DNA of 64,000 nt from Neodontobutis hainanensis (taxonomy: Eukaryota; Chordata; Actinopteri; Gobiiformes; Odontobutidae), in NCBI GenBank assembly GCA_024349245.1, contig JALDNG010000015.1, forward strand, positions 16,424,001 to 16,488,000, given 5' to 3'. A program made the position numbers and the translations under genes. The notes beneath the pieces were generated by a model. That model searched no databases. It was given only the letters and a program-made list of their open reading frames with translations, and had not been told where the DNA came from. Of this stretch, positions 48,816 to 62,000 are shown piece by piece (position 1 is the first letter of the stretch; the number at the start of each line of letters is the position of its first letter).

Positions 48816-51800
48816 AGCTGGCTCTTGTCAGTAGAGTTTTCAGAAATGTACTTTGTTAACATTAAAGTGTCTATGGAAAGAGTCCAGGCATTACTACACA
48901 GGGTTTATTTGTTTACACCTTGTTTATATTTTTACTTTTATAACATGTGAGAAAATAAAATTGTCTTTGTAGTACATTCAAGAAACTTTGTTTGTGTTTC
49001 TTTTTTGTGTAGTAATTTGTGATGCATCATTATACAGTATAATATTCTTTGACTTTAAGATGTGGAGTTGGCAACTCATATTAAAGTTTTTAATGTGCTT
49101 TTCAAATATAATTTGCTTACATTTTAAATATTCAAATCTGTCACAAAGACCATACATTTACACATAAATCATGTAATTTCAAGGGATTTTTGGCAGCACT
49201 TGCTCAAAACAGAAGCTATTGGAAATTACAGGTGAATATTTAAGCCCTCTAGATAATGTTTAACACAAATAAAAATATAAATTTAATTAACATGTCATGA
49301 TTAACATGTAGTATTTAGTATTACAAGTTGAGATGAACAGGACTATTTATGCTGAGTCCTTGTGTCCAGTGTCCGCCACAGTCTCCTCCCACTCAACGTG
49401 ACTAGAAGCCATGCAGGTGGTGTTTTTTTTCTCAAGGCCTGGCGATTCTGTGTAGGTGGGAATCTTATTCTCTCACATTCTCATGGTAAAAAGCTAGGTT
49501 ACTTTATATCTCTGAGTAAAACACTAACATTTCTGTAAAAGGACAGTTCTTTTTAAAATCTAGGAGTCCGTATTGAGCCACTCTGTGAAGTTTTCTATCC
49601 ACACACTGACAGCACACATAGACAGCACAGTCTGCTGCCATTTGACAAAACAATATTTTTTAAGTAGAATTAGCAAATTCTGGCAGCTTAAGTCAGTTGG
49701 TTGTCATATCTGCACATGGAGCTCAAGGAAAAGCATTTATACAGCATTACTATATTGCCTCCCTGTCATCATACTGTTTTACAGTGAGGATGTCTTTTTC
49801 CCTTCTCCCAGGATCCTCCCTCCTGTCTTTTATTTGGGTTGATGACAGGATGAGTCCCCACATGCGCTGCTGTATGTTTGCATCCGCTCTAAGTGAGACT
49901 CTTGGGATGGGGATTAGCACCTCCCTCGGAGGTTGCCTAATGGAGAAAGTTTGTCCGACCAACACTGCTGCTTTGTGAGTCAATGAGTCTCAATTTCATT
50001 TCCTCAGATGTCATAAGGGGGCACTGAATCTGTGAGTGTGTTGATTAAAACCCAATTTAAATCCAAAGAAGAAACTGGGCCAAAGCCTCAGTCAAGGATT
50101 GTGATGGGAAAATACATTATTCAAGTCAAGGTAATAGTTTTTCTATTTGACAGTGAAAATAGAAAGAATTCAAGTACAGCTCTACAATACATAAACAGTG
50201 TTTATAGATTTGTGTCAAAATGTAGGGCTCTAGTGTCAAGGTCAAAATTATGTTTAGTTTGTAGAGATGAAAAACAAGTGTATAATCAGTTATTTATGAT
50301 TAGAAAGGCAAAAATAAGGAAAAAATAATCATACTATTTGGAAAACTGAAAAAGACTCTGTTTCTTTTTTATTTAATTTTTTTGCCATGAACCTTTAATT
50401 CAAACTGCTGCATCTCATGTCTTCTATGCTTTGTAAATTGGTGCACGGCTTTACATTATATGCGTCATTTAAATAGAGCATAGTGGTTTTATTAATTTGC
50501 ATGTCAACTTTTTATATTAAAGAATTACAAATAGTTGTTGCCTACAAAAGATTTATTGGACTTACTACAAAAGCTGCTTATGTCTGTTAGCACAATTTAA
50601 ACCCTAAACAGACCTATACTTAAGCCAAAGCTACATTTGAGTGTTGATTAGCATTGAGCTTATACTCACCAGCACATACATGCAGCTTTAACCTTTTTAT
50701 CTAAAACACACAAATAAAATAAAAGCTGCATGACTGTAAATATTCCCATCAAATAAACTGTAATCTTAAGTATATTCTTTGTGCCATGACTCATCTCACG
50801 ATACAAACTGGATCACTCAGAAACAACACGATGCATTGTTTGTAAAAAGGGCTCAAGGCACTCACGACTAAAACTCTCCACCGAGGCCACTTCTATCTTT
50901 TCCAAACCTTTTTCTGATATTGCTTTGTTCCATTGCTTTGATACTGAAGCACTGCTAAGTCACTCTGCTGCCTTTACATGCCTCCCATAGCTGTTGTTCC
51001 ACACTGCTGCTAATAAAGTTTGGGCAAACATGTCGTAGGATAAAATGTTTGTGATAAAATCTTTGCTAAATTTCAAGTTGACTACTGACACACACATAAC
51101 CAGAAGCTCTGTTAACATATGCAATTACATTTATATTAAGTGAGCTTAAGCCCATTTATTTTTAGAGTGAATGTATCCTAAACAATCCTACATCTACATT
51201 GTGGTTCCATGAAGCACTTTGCAAAAAATAATGACTATAGTATAATAATAATTTTTAATATTGCTCCTTATTATATCCATTTGTGTCTTTACTTTGAAAG
51301 AATCATTTGAAATTGAGATGCGACTGAATCAGGCCAGACAAAGTTAAGGCTGATTGACAGTGTCCTGGGTTTAAGCTCCGCTCTGTGAGCTGCAGTGACA
51401 CTGGCAGACAGAATAAGCCACCTATGCTGAGACTGCATATGACCTGGTCTTGATTTGACCCGTTCTTGTATAATATGAGCCTCCGTTAGCCACATGAAAC
51501 AGCTCCTCACTCTGGGAAAAGAATTTGAGTAGAGATCTGTTATTTCAAATGTAATGCTTTCATTTGTTTTGTTTTTTTATCCTCCAAAGACTGTTGTTTA
51601 CAGACTTCAAATACAAACACGTCTCCTAGGCTTATGTATGTTTGCTTTCCAACCAGACTTCTTTGAATGATGCAGACATTTAAATACTGTATGCTTGTTG
51701 AGAAGAAAGGGAAAAAAACATCTGCATTACTGCTAGGACAGCACATTTCAGGCTAATCCCTGAACTTTACTAATAGCAAGGCAACCAGTGCATCATTACT

Positions 51801-53114
51801 CTTTCATGTCGGGCAAGCGGCTGGTTGTCGTCACTGATGGAGAAAGTGTCAAAGAGGATGTTGACATCAATAATTAAAAATGCGAGAGTTATAGCATCTA
51901 GGGTTGGCTTTACCTTTCAATGTTTCCAGTAGTTTGTCTCAGAGCTGTCCTTTAGCGACAAGTTCCCACAGAGCCACACCGCTGAGGCTCTGTGGTTCAA
52001 GAAGCCAACCATGAACTGAGGCCCAGAAAAGTCATAAAGAAGAAAAGTAACTATAATATATTTCATAAATTCACTTATTTTTACATTTCAAAGATTGTAT
52101 TTTAAGTTGATCGGAAAGAAAATAAAGGTTATGGGATAAGCAAATAGAATTTACTATAGCGTTTACTTTATTTTTGTCTATTATTGTAGCTAAAGCTGCT
52201 ATTGCCAAGACCAGGCCAACACACTTTATGTTGAAAGGACAAGCCAGATAAGTATTTGTCTTTCCAAACTATAGTCTTGAGCTGAGCACTAAACATGTGG
52301 CTTTAGATGTTGTGAGCTAGATTTCAATGGCAGTGGAATTGGAAGTGCATACAGGAAAAGTTACATGAAATCATGTTTAATGTACTGACAGAAAGCACTT
52401 TTTAAACTCCCCCCACTGCTGCAGAGCACAGAGGGTCAGTGAGGAGCTGCTGGCAGCAAGAGAAAACAGTGTAGTGTGATTTATGATGTTAATCATTAGC
52501 GGAAGAGGAGTGGAAGCACGGGGGGTGGAGAGGAGCTGCAGTGCATGGTGGAGTGTACCCCCTCTCTTCAAGCCAGGCCAAAAGTTGGCTCCACACAGAG
52601 AGCCTAAGATCACTGCCGACTGACGCAGGGAGATGGGCACCAGCTAATGAGACGTATGCATTCAACTGTTATTGAGCCCAAATGAGCTGAAGACCACTTA
52701 GTTCTGATAGCACCAAAACTGCACCCAAAGGGCTTTTCTACAAAGTAATCCACAAGTGATCAAGTACTAAAAGTAAACACCAAATAACGGTCTCCAAATG
52801 TTAAAATAATTGCAGCTATGAAGCTTTTCCTGGTTAGTAGATTCATATTTCACCAGAAAGAAACTGCCAGACTGCATTTTATGTGCAAGACTTATGTTGT
52901 TTTGACTTTGTAGCAGAGCGGAAAGCCTCTAGTTTGAGCTCACTCAATTTGGACAGAGGAAAAATATAAACACCAGCTGTTTAATAACTGGAAAATGTGA
53001 CTAAATGGTACAATTAATGAGCCCCCGTGTATAGTCTTAGTTTCAGTTAAGTAGGTTGTAGATTTATTTTGGAGGTTTCAGGGAAAGAGTTATAAAACAA
53101 GTCCAGTCTTAGGC
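48816..53114. other. noncoding, no gene seen
   Basis: Long unique AT-rich region. Overlapping plus and minus frames at 49697-49983 are mutual shadows. A perfect 10-bp hairpin (CCACAGAGCC 51966-51975 against GGCTCTGTGG 51986-51995, 10-nt loop) is noted. The parts 51290-51500 and 52380-52640 are less AT-rich but not recognisable. Confidence 0.4.
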
Positions 53115-53481
53115 AAAGTCCAATGGTTTAATCCCCGTTCACCCAGTCCTTGTCAAGACTTCGATTGCCTCCAGAGCCCGTGCCACTGGTGTCTGAATGC
53201 GTTTGTGGTGCTGTTGGTATGGAAGGCATATCTGGTGGCTACAGAGAGGGCTTACCACCACCACAGTGCAAATATGTAAGTGCTTCTGTGTGTGAATGAA
53301 TGAATAAAAGCATGATGCATTTATGTTCTAGTCAGTATTGTTTTTGTTTGCTTCGTTCTGTCCTTTCTGTAAAGTGTTTTGAAAAGCGCTATATAAGTGT
53401 TAAGTATTATTATTATTATTATTATGTAAAGTGCTTTGAGTGCCCATAAAAAGTGTAGAAAAAAGCCATATAAATACATGT
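53115..53481 (+). repeat. dispersed repeat tails with (ATT)n
   Basis: GTGCCACTGGTGTCTGAATG, GTGTGTGAATGAATGAATAA and TGTAAAGTGTTTTGAAAAGC, then CTATATAAGTG, match the order of a common fish retroelement 3' tail. A TATTATTATTATTATTATTA simple repeat (53406-53424) follows. A second tail then reads GTAAAGTGCTTTGAGTGCCC and CCATATAAATACA, with CACTTACCATT after it. Confidence 0.65.
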
Positions 53482-54439
53482 CACTTACCATTTATCTTAA
53501 CCAATAACTGTAACCTAAATGAAAACGCTTTTAATACAGATCTTGCCAAAGAAATGTTTTCATTTTACATTACCCATGTTGTTCTCAAAGAACTGCTGTA
53601 CATCGGAGCTCTGTTTCATCTGTGACTTCCTGATAATGAACCAGCTGAGTCCATAAGGCAAACTCTTCGCACCCGAGTCGCCCTCCCAAAGATCCATAGT
53701 GTGCTTCTGTCGTAAACCGCCCAGTAACAAGGTCTCCATCAGACACTGGCCGCTTGGTGAAGCATGACAAAAGTTCTAGACAAAGGTTGGGGGAGCATTT
53801 CCTATCACAAGAGCTGTCAAGAAAGTTCAAAGAGGGTTCAGACACAAGTCAGACTTCACCTTGATGTAAGCTATTGGTGCAAACAGAGGCTAGACTCTAC
53901 CTGACGTTTCACATACGGCCGACATCTCCCTGTCTTATGGAGTGACAGGTCAGATTGCAGGATATACCCCTCCCATGACAAGTTTGTGTTTTTCTTTCAG
54001 AGGCAGTCAAATGGTCACTGCAAAGACAACAAACTTTAGCAGTTCCAAAAGCAGTATTTGTATATATTTAGACTAGTGTGTTATTGGTATTATAGCCCCT
54101 TTCAGACTTGGCTGCTTTTGCATTAAAGTGAATGGATCTCAAGTGGCCAGCCTTATTGCATGATGTGACTAGAAAAGTGCTGGTTTAACAAATCAAAAGC
54201 CAGCTTAGTTTAGCTGAAGCCAAGCTGGCCAAATCTGTTCACAGAAGAATGAAATAAATGGTCTTTTTAGGCAGGTATCATCACAATTCTTCAAGACATT
54301 ATTTGTCCTTGTGGTTGTAGACTACAGTCTGTCTGAAATATAATGTTTTCATTGCTCTACATACAGTTTTAGTTCAGAATAATATTACATTTGGAAAAAA
54401 ACGGATAAATCAGATTTCTTTTTAAGTACTAATTCCTAT
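53482..54439. other. noncoding, no gene seen
   Basis: An 86-codon minus-strand frame (53845-53585) is open but not recognisable. Otherwise no feature. Confidence 0.4.
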
Positions 54440-55275
54440 TGTCCTTGAACACAACAATAGCACTTACAATAGCCCAACTATCCTTCCAACTCATTTTTTT
54501 TTACGGCTCTCAAAGCGCTCTACAGAATCAATTATTAATGGAATTAACATCCACCTGCTGCCTAGATGTTCTACCCACTAGATTTCTAAAATCAGTACTA
54601 AGCAGTTTGTTACCACAACTCACTGATATAGTCAATAATTCCTTACAGTCTGGAACATTTTCAAGGGCCTTAAAAACTGCTGTCATCAAGCCTCTCCTAA
54701 AGAAGAGCAGTCTTGATGCTACAGAGCTCAACAACTATAGGCCCATATCAAACCTGCCATTTTTAGGGAAAGTCATTGAAAAAGTTGTATATCAGCAACT
54801 TAATGACTTTCTATTACTTACAAACTGCTTTGATCCTTTTCAGTCAGGTTTTAGGCCCCATCACAGACTGAGACTGCACTTATCAAAGTCACAAATGACA
54901 TCCGTCTGAACACACCTCAAAGTCTCTGTCTTAGTTCTGTTGGACTTGAGTGCTGCGTTTGATACAGTGGACCATGAAATCCTGTCACAAAGATTAGAGG
55001 AATGGATAGGTATCTCTGAAACTGCTCTTTGACAGATTGATGTGTGGATGCATAATAATTTTCCCCAACAGAACAGAAACAAGACTGAACTGATTATCTT
55101 TTGGCCACAGGAACAAAGAGAAAGTGTCAGCAGTCACCTCTAGTCTCTTTCTCTAAAATCTAAAAACCAGGTTAGAAATCTAGGAGTCATCATGGACTTA
55201 GACTTAAATTTCCATCTGCATTTTATCACCTTAAAAACATTTCCAGAGTGAATATAAATGCCCTAAAACAGGAGG
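54440..55275 (+). mobile_element. L2-clade LINE, copy 3 (internally deleted)
   Basis: Plus-strand L2 fragment with an open 156-codon frame (54439-54909) reading LPTRFLKSVLSSLLPQLTDI, FSRALKTAVIKPLLKKSSLD and NNYRPISNLPFLGKVIEK, the finger region of the reverse transcriptase. After a frameshift near 54870 comes LDLSAAFDTVD (about 54943-54975). The palm, including GVPQGS and YADD, is then deleted: the sequence jumps from the EEWIGIS region (about 54998-55018) to IDVWMHNNF and NKTELIIF (about 55036-55100). Readable coding stops near 55260. This copy has lost its catalytic box entirely. Confidence 0.88.
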
Positions 55276-57889
55276 CTTTTTCTTAAAAATGTATTTCTAT
55301 TACAAAAGACAGTTCCATTGTAAAATGCATTTTACAGTTATAGACACCAGAGAGAAAACATTTGCAGGTTGTACCCTACTGCAGGCTGTAAAGCAGGTTA
55401 AACAGCTGTATTGTGATCAGAAAAGTATTGTTTTATTCACGAAAAGTGAGAAGATGAGAAACAATCTGATGTGTGTTTAGAATGAGTTGAGCTGGACATG
55501 TGTCCAGATCAAGAAATGACTGATTGCATTATCTCTTTATAATTATAAAAATATTTCTAATTTATTTAAATTTGTAGCCCATTTTTGGAAAGATTGTTTA
55601 ATTTTTGCATTCTCTGCACCTTTATCCTAGAGTCTTTGTACATGAGCATGAAAACCAGCCATTTCTGCCAATTTATCAACCATATGTTTTATTAATACCA
55701 AAGAGTCAAATTCATTTAATTATTCCCTGGTTATTACTTTGACCATGAATGCCTGTGCCCCCTGCTCACTTCCTCTCTATAAGACTTAAGCCAGATGTTG
55801 AGCTCTGACATTCAAACACACTTCTATAATTATAAAGATAATGTGTTTGTATATGAGCCACCTGGTGGACGCTGGTGTCATGTGAACAGCTGGGTTTCCA
55901 ACAAATGACCTGAGCAGGTCACTTTGTCCTTGCAGCAGTGCAGAGAGGTATGTGCTTTGTAGGAGCAATTCTCCAGAGAATGAGGAAACATTTATGGCTG
56001 TGTTCTACATGAAATAAATGACTTTCATATGAACCAGTATATGATGTCATGATTTCATTTTCAGTTAAAGGAATTTTTGAGCTCTTAGGGCCAGGCAACA
56101 CATTGATTGTACAAATACAGCCATCACATCAACTCCATTTACCCTGTCTATGTATCTTGGCTGCATCTAGGCTTTTAAAAAAATCTCTGTTTTGAGGCTG
56201 AATACTTATTTGTGTGTGGACAAGTTCAAAATGTGTGTCCATGAAAATACCAGTCCATAAAACAATTACCTCCTGAAGTGTACATTAAAATTCTCACCAC
56301 CATTTGATGGACATTAGTCATAAAACATATTTATGATTCACGCTGATTTACAAACTCCAGAATGCATTTTGTACTGACATTTAGACTAGCTTGGTTAAAA
56401 AAATAAAAATAACATTTTTATTTATTACATCGCCATGGTAACAGACAAGACTTGAGACAGTATGACATTAAGTGGCTGTCAATCATAATAAGGACCTTCT
56501 AACTCAAACCTTTTCAGTAAATCACTGTGTTGAATCATTATTCAGTTAACAGCTCATTTAATGTAAGGCTATAATTCTCCACATCAGCCTTCGACGACCA
56601 GCTCAGTATCACTCTCTAGATTATTATCTTACATTTCTAATTTCTAATAATTATGATTCAAACTGAAACAAAAATGATGGATTGAAAGCATGACAGCATA
56701 CAGCCAAACTACTGATGATCTGGAAAAAACATTCTTCTTTCATTGGCTGACAGCTAGCAACACTGAACCATTATAATTTCAAATGAAACCAAAGAGTCTT
56801 ATTTGTCGCTTTTATTTTAAACTGAAGCAATCTAACATTATTATTGTGTCATTTTGCAAAACATTTCTAAGTGCTGCTCTGATGATATATAACGATAAAT
56901 GTCTTCTGAAAACAAGCTTTTCCAAAAACTGCCACAAACAGAAATTACATTATGACTGTATCTGGAATTTCAAGACGCTGTTTTTGTCTGATTTCATGTT
57001 TTGGGACATGTCATTTTATTTATTTGACAGACATAAGTGCAGTTTTTTCAAGTTACCCTTTTCCCCAAACAAATCTTTATGTCTTTCCTAATATACAGCA
57101 ACTAAAATGTAAAATGCTCTTTTTTTCATTGTTCTTGCTGTGTGACAGAAGTTACAAGTCTCAGGGAACAACATAAATCTTATTTGCCTGCTCCTCGTTA
57201 AATAAATTGCTTTGCAAAATTCTATATAGAAAGAGAAAACCACCTGAAGACAGGACGTGTTTTGAGTTGCTTGATTGTTGATTATGACTTGATTAACTGG
57301 GATCTAAAGGAGGTGTTTGTGTGTGTGTGCTTTGTAGTGCGATGTCAGTGAATGCTTGTAACCATTTTTATAGATGCCATTGCTGTAATTAGCAGATGTG
57401 ACACTCTTGGGCGCCACTTGAAGTCAGATTGCTTTGTTTCCTTCATCAGTGGAGGCCACTGGTTTGCACAACAACGGATGGATTCCCATTAGAAGTAAAA
57501 GCTGGCAGTTTTTAAAGCCTAGTCTTTGTTATAGAGAGATGCCATGTTTGGTGAATGAGGCCAGCTTTGCCACGTCACTGATTTCTGGCTTACACAGTTG
57601 TAAATGGCCAACACAACATGCTGAAAAACACTATGTGATGAGGTATTACCAAAAGTACTGCATGTTGAACTCACTGTTCACTGTGTGCCATATTGTGTAA
57701 ACCAGATTGCTAAATTTGCTTGCTGTCACACATTGTAAAAAGAGACGATAGGTTTCTTATTTGAAATCTGATTCCTTGTATTTGAGTGTGTGTGTGCATC
57801 ACCCACCAGACTTTTTAGTTTAAAATGAAAGTACTATTCATTGAATTTAACACTTTTCTTTTACAAGTAACAGTAGGCTAGAGCCTAAT
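55276..57889. other. noncoding, no gene seen
   Basis: AT-rich unique sequence. Frames at 56783-57176 overlap one another and show no family. Confidence 0.4.
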
Positions 57890-58020
57890 CCAGCTGCTTT
57901 GAGTGGGGTTCACACTGGACAATCGCAGGGCTAACAGATAAAGACAGATACAGACAATCAATCACTCTCAAATTTTACCTTTGGACAATCTTGAGGTAGG
58001 TTCTCCTAGAGACAGTGGTA
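57890..58020 (-). repeat. tRNA-like-headed dispersed repeat, 3' fragment
   Basis: On the minus strand the ends of the repeat are visible: AGTGTGAACCCCACTC, AGCTGGATTAGGCTC and part of the middle with GATTGTCCAAAGGTAAA. This is an eroded copy. Confidence 0.4.
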
Positions 58021-58704
58021 GCCAACTTGACCTTGTTTGCCTCCAAAACATTATTTTATTTCATGATGTTCATGAAGCATGCTCTAAGCACAACAAATAT
58101 CAGAAAAATAAGTCCTACGGTTTTAATCTACTTTTAACTTTCTGATTTGTCCACCTTTTGCAGAAGCACATCTCTCCGGCATAATGTCAATATATTTCCT
58201 GAGCACTTCAACACTAATGTTATCCCATGGCTTCTTCGGGAAGGAACATGATTGTGCGACATTGACAGTGAAATATGCCCTGGCTTGTTTTTGTGGAAAA
58301 GTTTGTAAATCTTCTTATGACGGCTCCATTCTATGTTTTTATAGAGCATATGACTTTGTATATTTATTGTTGTATGCTTGTACTATTTTATAATACCAAG
58401 TGATGAAGCTAACAAACTCGCAATTAGTCTGAAAAGCCAGAGCCATGACCACAATTACTTATCAGGAGCATATCTACACAACCAAAAGCTTGGATAAACA
58501 AAGTTGAGGTGGATACTAAAAGTGAACCAAAATTTTAACATTGGTATTTATTATCCTTTTATTGTGCAGAAAGATTTGGGCAGAACATCCCATTTGCATT
58601 GAACTTTTGCCAGTGATTAATTTTTGACTATATTTAAGGCATAATTAGTTAAGTATTAGCTAAGCAGCTTTTGAAAAGAAATCTGTAATAATTGAATTGA
58701 ACTT
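58021..58704. other. noncoding, no gene seen
   Basis: AT-rich. Two opposing frames (58134-58393) are shadows of one another. Confidence 0.4.
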
Positions 58705-59019
58705 TAACAGCCCCATTAAAGCAATAACATCAACAGCTTTTTACCATCTCAAAAATATTGCCAGAATCAAGGGTATTGTGCCTAAACCAGACTTAGAGCA
58801 ACTTATTCCATGCATTTATCTCCAGCAGGTTAGACTACTGCAAAAGTCTGCTCACTGGACTCACTAAGGAGGCTGTAAGACAGCTGCAGTACAAACCATA
58901 TTAGTCCTGTCCTTGCCCTTTTTTATTTTCTTGATAATGGTTGTATTTGTGCTTTTAACCTATCTGTCTTTGTGTAAAGCACTTTGAATTTATTATATAA
59001 ATAAAATTGCCTTGCCTTG
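58705..59019 (+). mobile_element. L2-clade LINE, copy 4 (short 3' fragment)
   Basis: Plus-strand coding remains read TAFYHLKNIARIKGIVPKPD and DLEQLI (about 58733-58810). After a one-base shift they continue SSRLDYCKSLLTGLTKEAVR and QLQY (about 58825-58890). Sequence then jumps to the 3' tail TGTGTAAAGCACTTTGAATT, TATTATATAAATAAAATTGC and CTTGCC, the same tail as copies 1 and 2. Most of the C-terminal region is deleted. Confidence 0.85.
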
Positions 59020-62000
59020 AACAGACTCCAACAACAGCTTAGAAATATTGTGTAAACTCTGAGTGACTGAACAAGCGTGTGTATCACAAGAGCATGCCCT
59101 TGGTCTTTAGAGATTTCATAACACTGCTTGCTGTGACCCATGGAGACATCATTGTGCTTAGTGGGAGCAAGGGTAAATGTTTAGTCATGTCCAATTGTTA
59201 AGCATCAAACACCAGCAAAAAGCCCCTAAGAATAGCACTTCATTAAAATTTAAAGCACTGCGCTTCCCCAACGAGCGACCAATCCATAATTTCCCATTTT
59301 GTTTGAGCTGGAAGTGTAGAGCCATCGTGTTTTGTGTCCCTCAAGTCACAGCCTGCCTCTCCAACACAAGAGAAGGAGAACAAACACTGTTGAGCGGCTC
59401 ATCTGCAAGTCAGGTGTCACTCAGGTTTGTGTTGCGTGGCAGCTGTTAATCATTGTAAAGGAGAACACAGGCCACCAGGTGTGAGACTGCAAATCTATCA
59501 TATCAGCCTCCTTTACCCCATGAATATGGATATTGACATTTATTTCACCTTGTAGTAATCTCTTGGAAAAATGCTTTATGGATTAAGTTAAAACATTTGA
59601 TGTAGGAAACACTGTTTTAAGCTATTCTTTGATTTAGTTTTGCATTTGAAGCAAAAACATCAAAGTCATCCAAATGCACTCCACCAGCTCAATGACTCAG
59701 TTACTCTGTGCATCATCTTGGGGCTAAAAGATAATGGATATCCTAAACAGCCATGACAGAACGGCTCCACTCTTTGTCATGCAGTGAATAATACGCCAGT
59801 GTTTGGTCTGTCAGCTGTGGAAAAGCCAAATGGTGCTGCAGGTTTCAGATTGATAATGAATACTGACTGTCAGATCTGTCTCTGAAACTTTGCTGACTAC
59901 TGTTTGCTTCATTTCCAATTAGGCAGCACTGCGGCCACTGAGAATTCTCACACAATGCTGTTTCTTACATTATACATGTAAAATGTAGTAGGAGACTGCA
60001 TCGAGCCATTGTTATCAGAATAATGCACATGTGGGAATGTTGGTACTGCCATATTCATGTGCAGATTAATGGACTAAGGAAAAATCCATCTGCACATAAA
60101 CACTTTCCGGGCCCAAGGATATCATGAATCTTGGTGCAGACAGGTGAATGCAAAACAAGAGCTGGGAGACCAATACTCGGTTTACAGACAAAATTATTTT
60201 AATTAAAAGAAGTCAATGAACCTTTGTCGGGAAAAAAACAAGTAATTTTTAAATACACTTTATAAAATAATAGGCCTTTAGTATGTACATCGAAAACGTG
60301 CATACATACATTTTTCACGTGTTTTACCAGACATTGTGATATTTTTTTTATTGGACTTGAGTTTATAAATCTTTGTTGTTAAGAGATGAAATGGGTAGTA
60401 AAAGTTAACAACTTTGATTAGGATAACAAGAAGGTTTGTGTGTTATTTTGAAAAATAGCTATTCAAGTCCAAAATTTAATTATGTTGATCTATATATTCT
60501 TTCCTTCCTGCTGCCACTGCTTCATATGCTAACCTTTTTTTCTCTTTTTACTATGCAATATTTCCACAATTAATGTGCAATTCCACTAGCCTGGCACAAC
60601 CTGACCTGAGTCTGTATATTCTATAAACAAGATCAATCACATTCAAATGCTGCTGGAGTGTTGCCTTGTGTCACACTTAGGCGACCCAAGTCCATTGTTC
60701 AAAACAGTCACGACGGCGAGCAGAACTGCCAAGAGGTTTTACACCTCTGCTCTTCAGTCAGTTTAAAATAATCCTCAGGTTTTTACAACATAAACGACAG
60801 AAGTAATTTACAGCCGCATGCCATGTTGGTTTGTTTACATAGATGTTGCCTAGCTGACGTCATGTCCGTTACAATTGCAATTGGTTGGCTCAGTTTCCAC
60901 TCACTTTCCCTACTGCGGAACTAGTTAAGGTTCTATACACCTTTCTTATTGTTCTTTGGTTTGTGCCTTAACACAGCACTTACCTTATTTCCGATTTATT
61001 TATAATTCTAAGTCTGAACAAAGTTTATTTTGAAAAATGACCGGATTCCCTCTATTACATCCTTCTATGACTCACTCTTGACGCTTGAAGAAGAAAAGCA
61101 TACAAATTCCAAGACAAAATAAGCTGCATTTATCAGACAATTCCAAAAGTCCTACTTCAAATATGGATTTATATCGACAGGTAATTAAACCCGCTCTGCA
61201 GAATATATGCGGCTGGGTCTAATGAGGCAATGAAGCCTTCAAAACTGCTTTGCCACTTGGAGGCCAAGCACACTGCAGTAAAAGACACGTTTTAAAAACG
61301 ACAGTATGTAACCGATAAAGATTGAACCCATTACAGGACTGTCAGCAAATGACATGCTGCAAACTCAATTATGTCCCAGTATGTATCTTGTCTCAGAAGT
61401 TGTGATAATGATGATTTGGTCAGATATTTGTCAGATGGTGATGTGCCGCCTTACTCAGAGTTAGGTGTAGTATCTGCGGAGCCACCAATGTCTAAGAAAG
61501 AGTGGCCATTCCTGGCAGGAAATCATCAAAATGACTTTGACTCTGCATATTTTAATAATTTTGAGGTTGATGTATACACAGTGTTGCAGAGTTTTCAAAT
61601 TTGTTTAAGAGGTACTTTAAGAGAAAATTTGTGCAAAACTCAAAGTTGACAACATTTAGTATTACTATTCTTCTTACTATATATTCTTACTGTACATTAA
61701 TCAAAGGATAGAAAACTAAAATGGATTATTATTTGTAATTAACTGTAAATACAAATTTTGTCTCTAAACAAGGATCTTTGGAGAGTTACATTCCCCATGA
61801 TATTCTTTTTGTTTGCTCTGAAGAGTGGCTGCATTAGTAAAATTTACAGCACTGCATGGTATTGTTATTTATACCATCAATTTGAATTTCAAAGCTATAT
61901 CCCGTTGTTAAGATGATTATTCTTAGACAGCATGTAAAGATGGTGCAGATTGCCTCGCTGTCATGCAGGACGGTGACAAACGACTCTGATGTAGGGAAAG

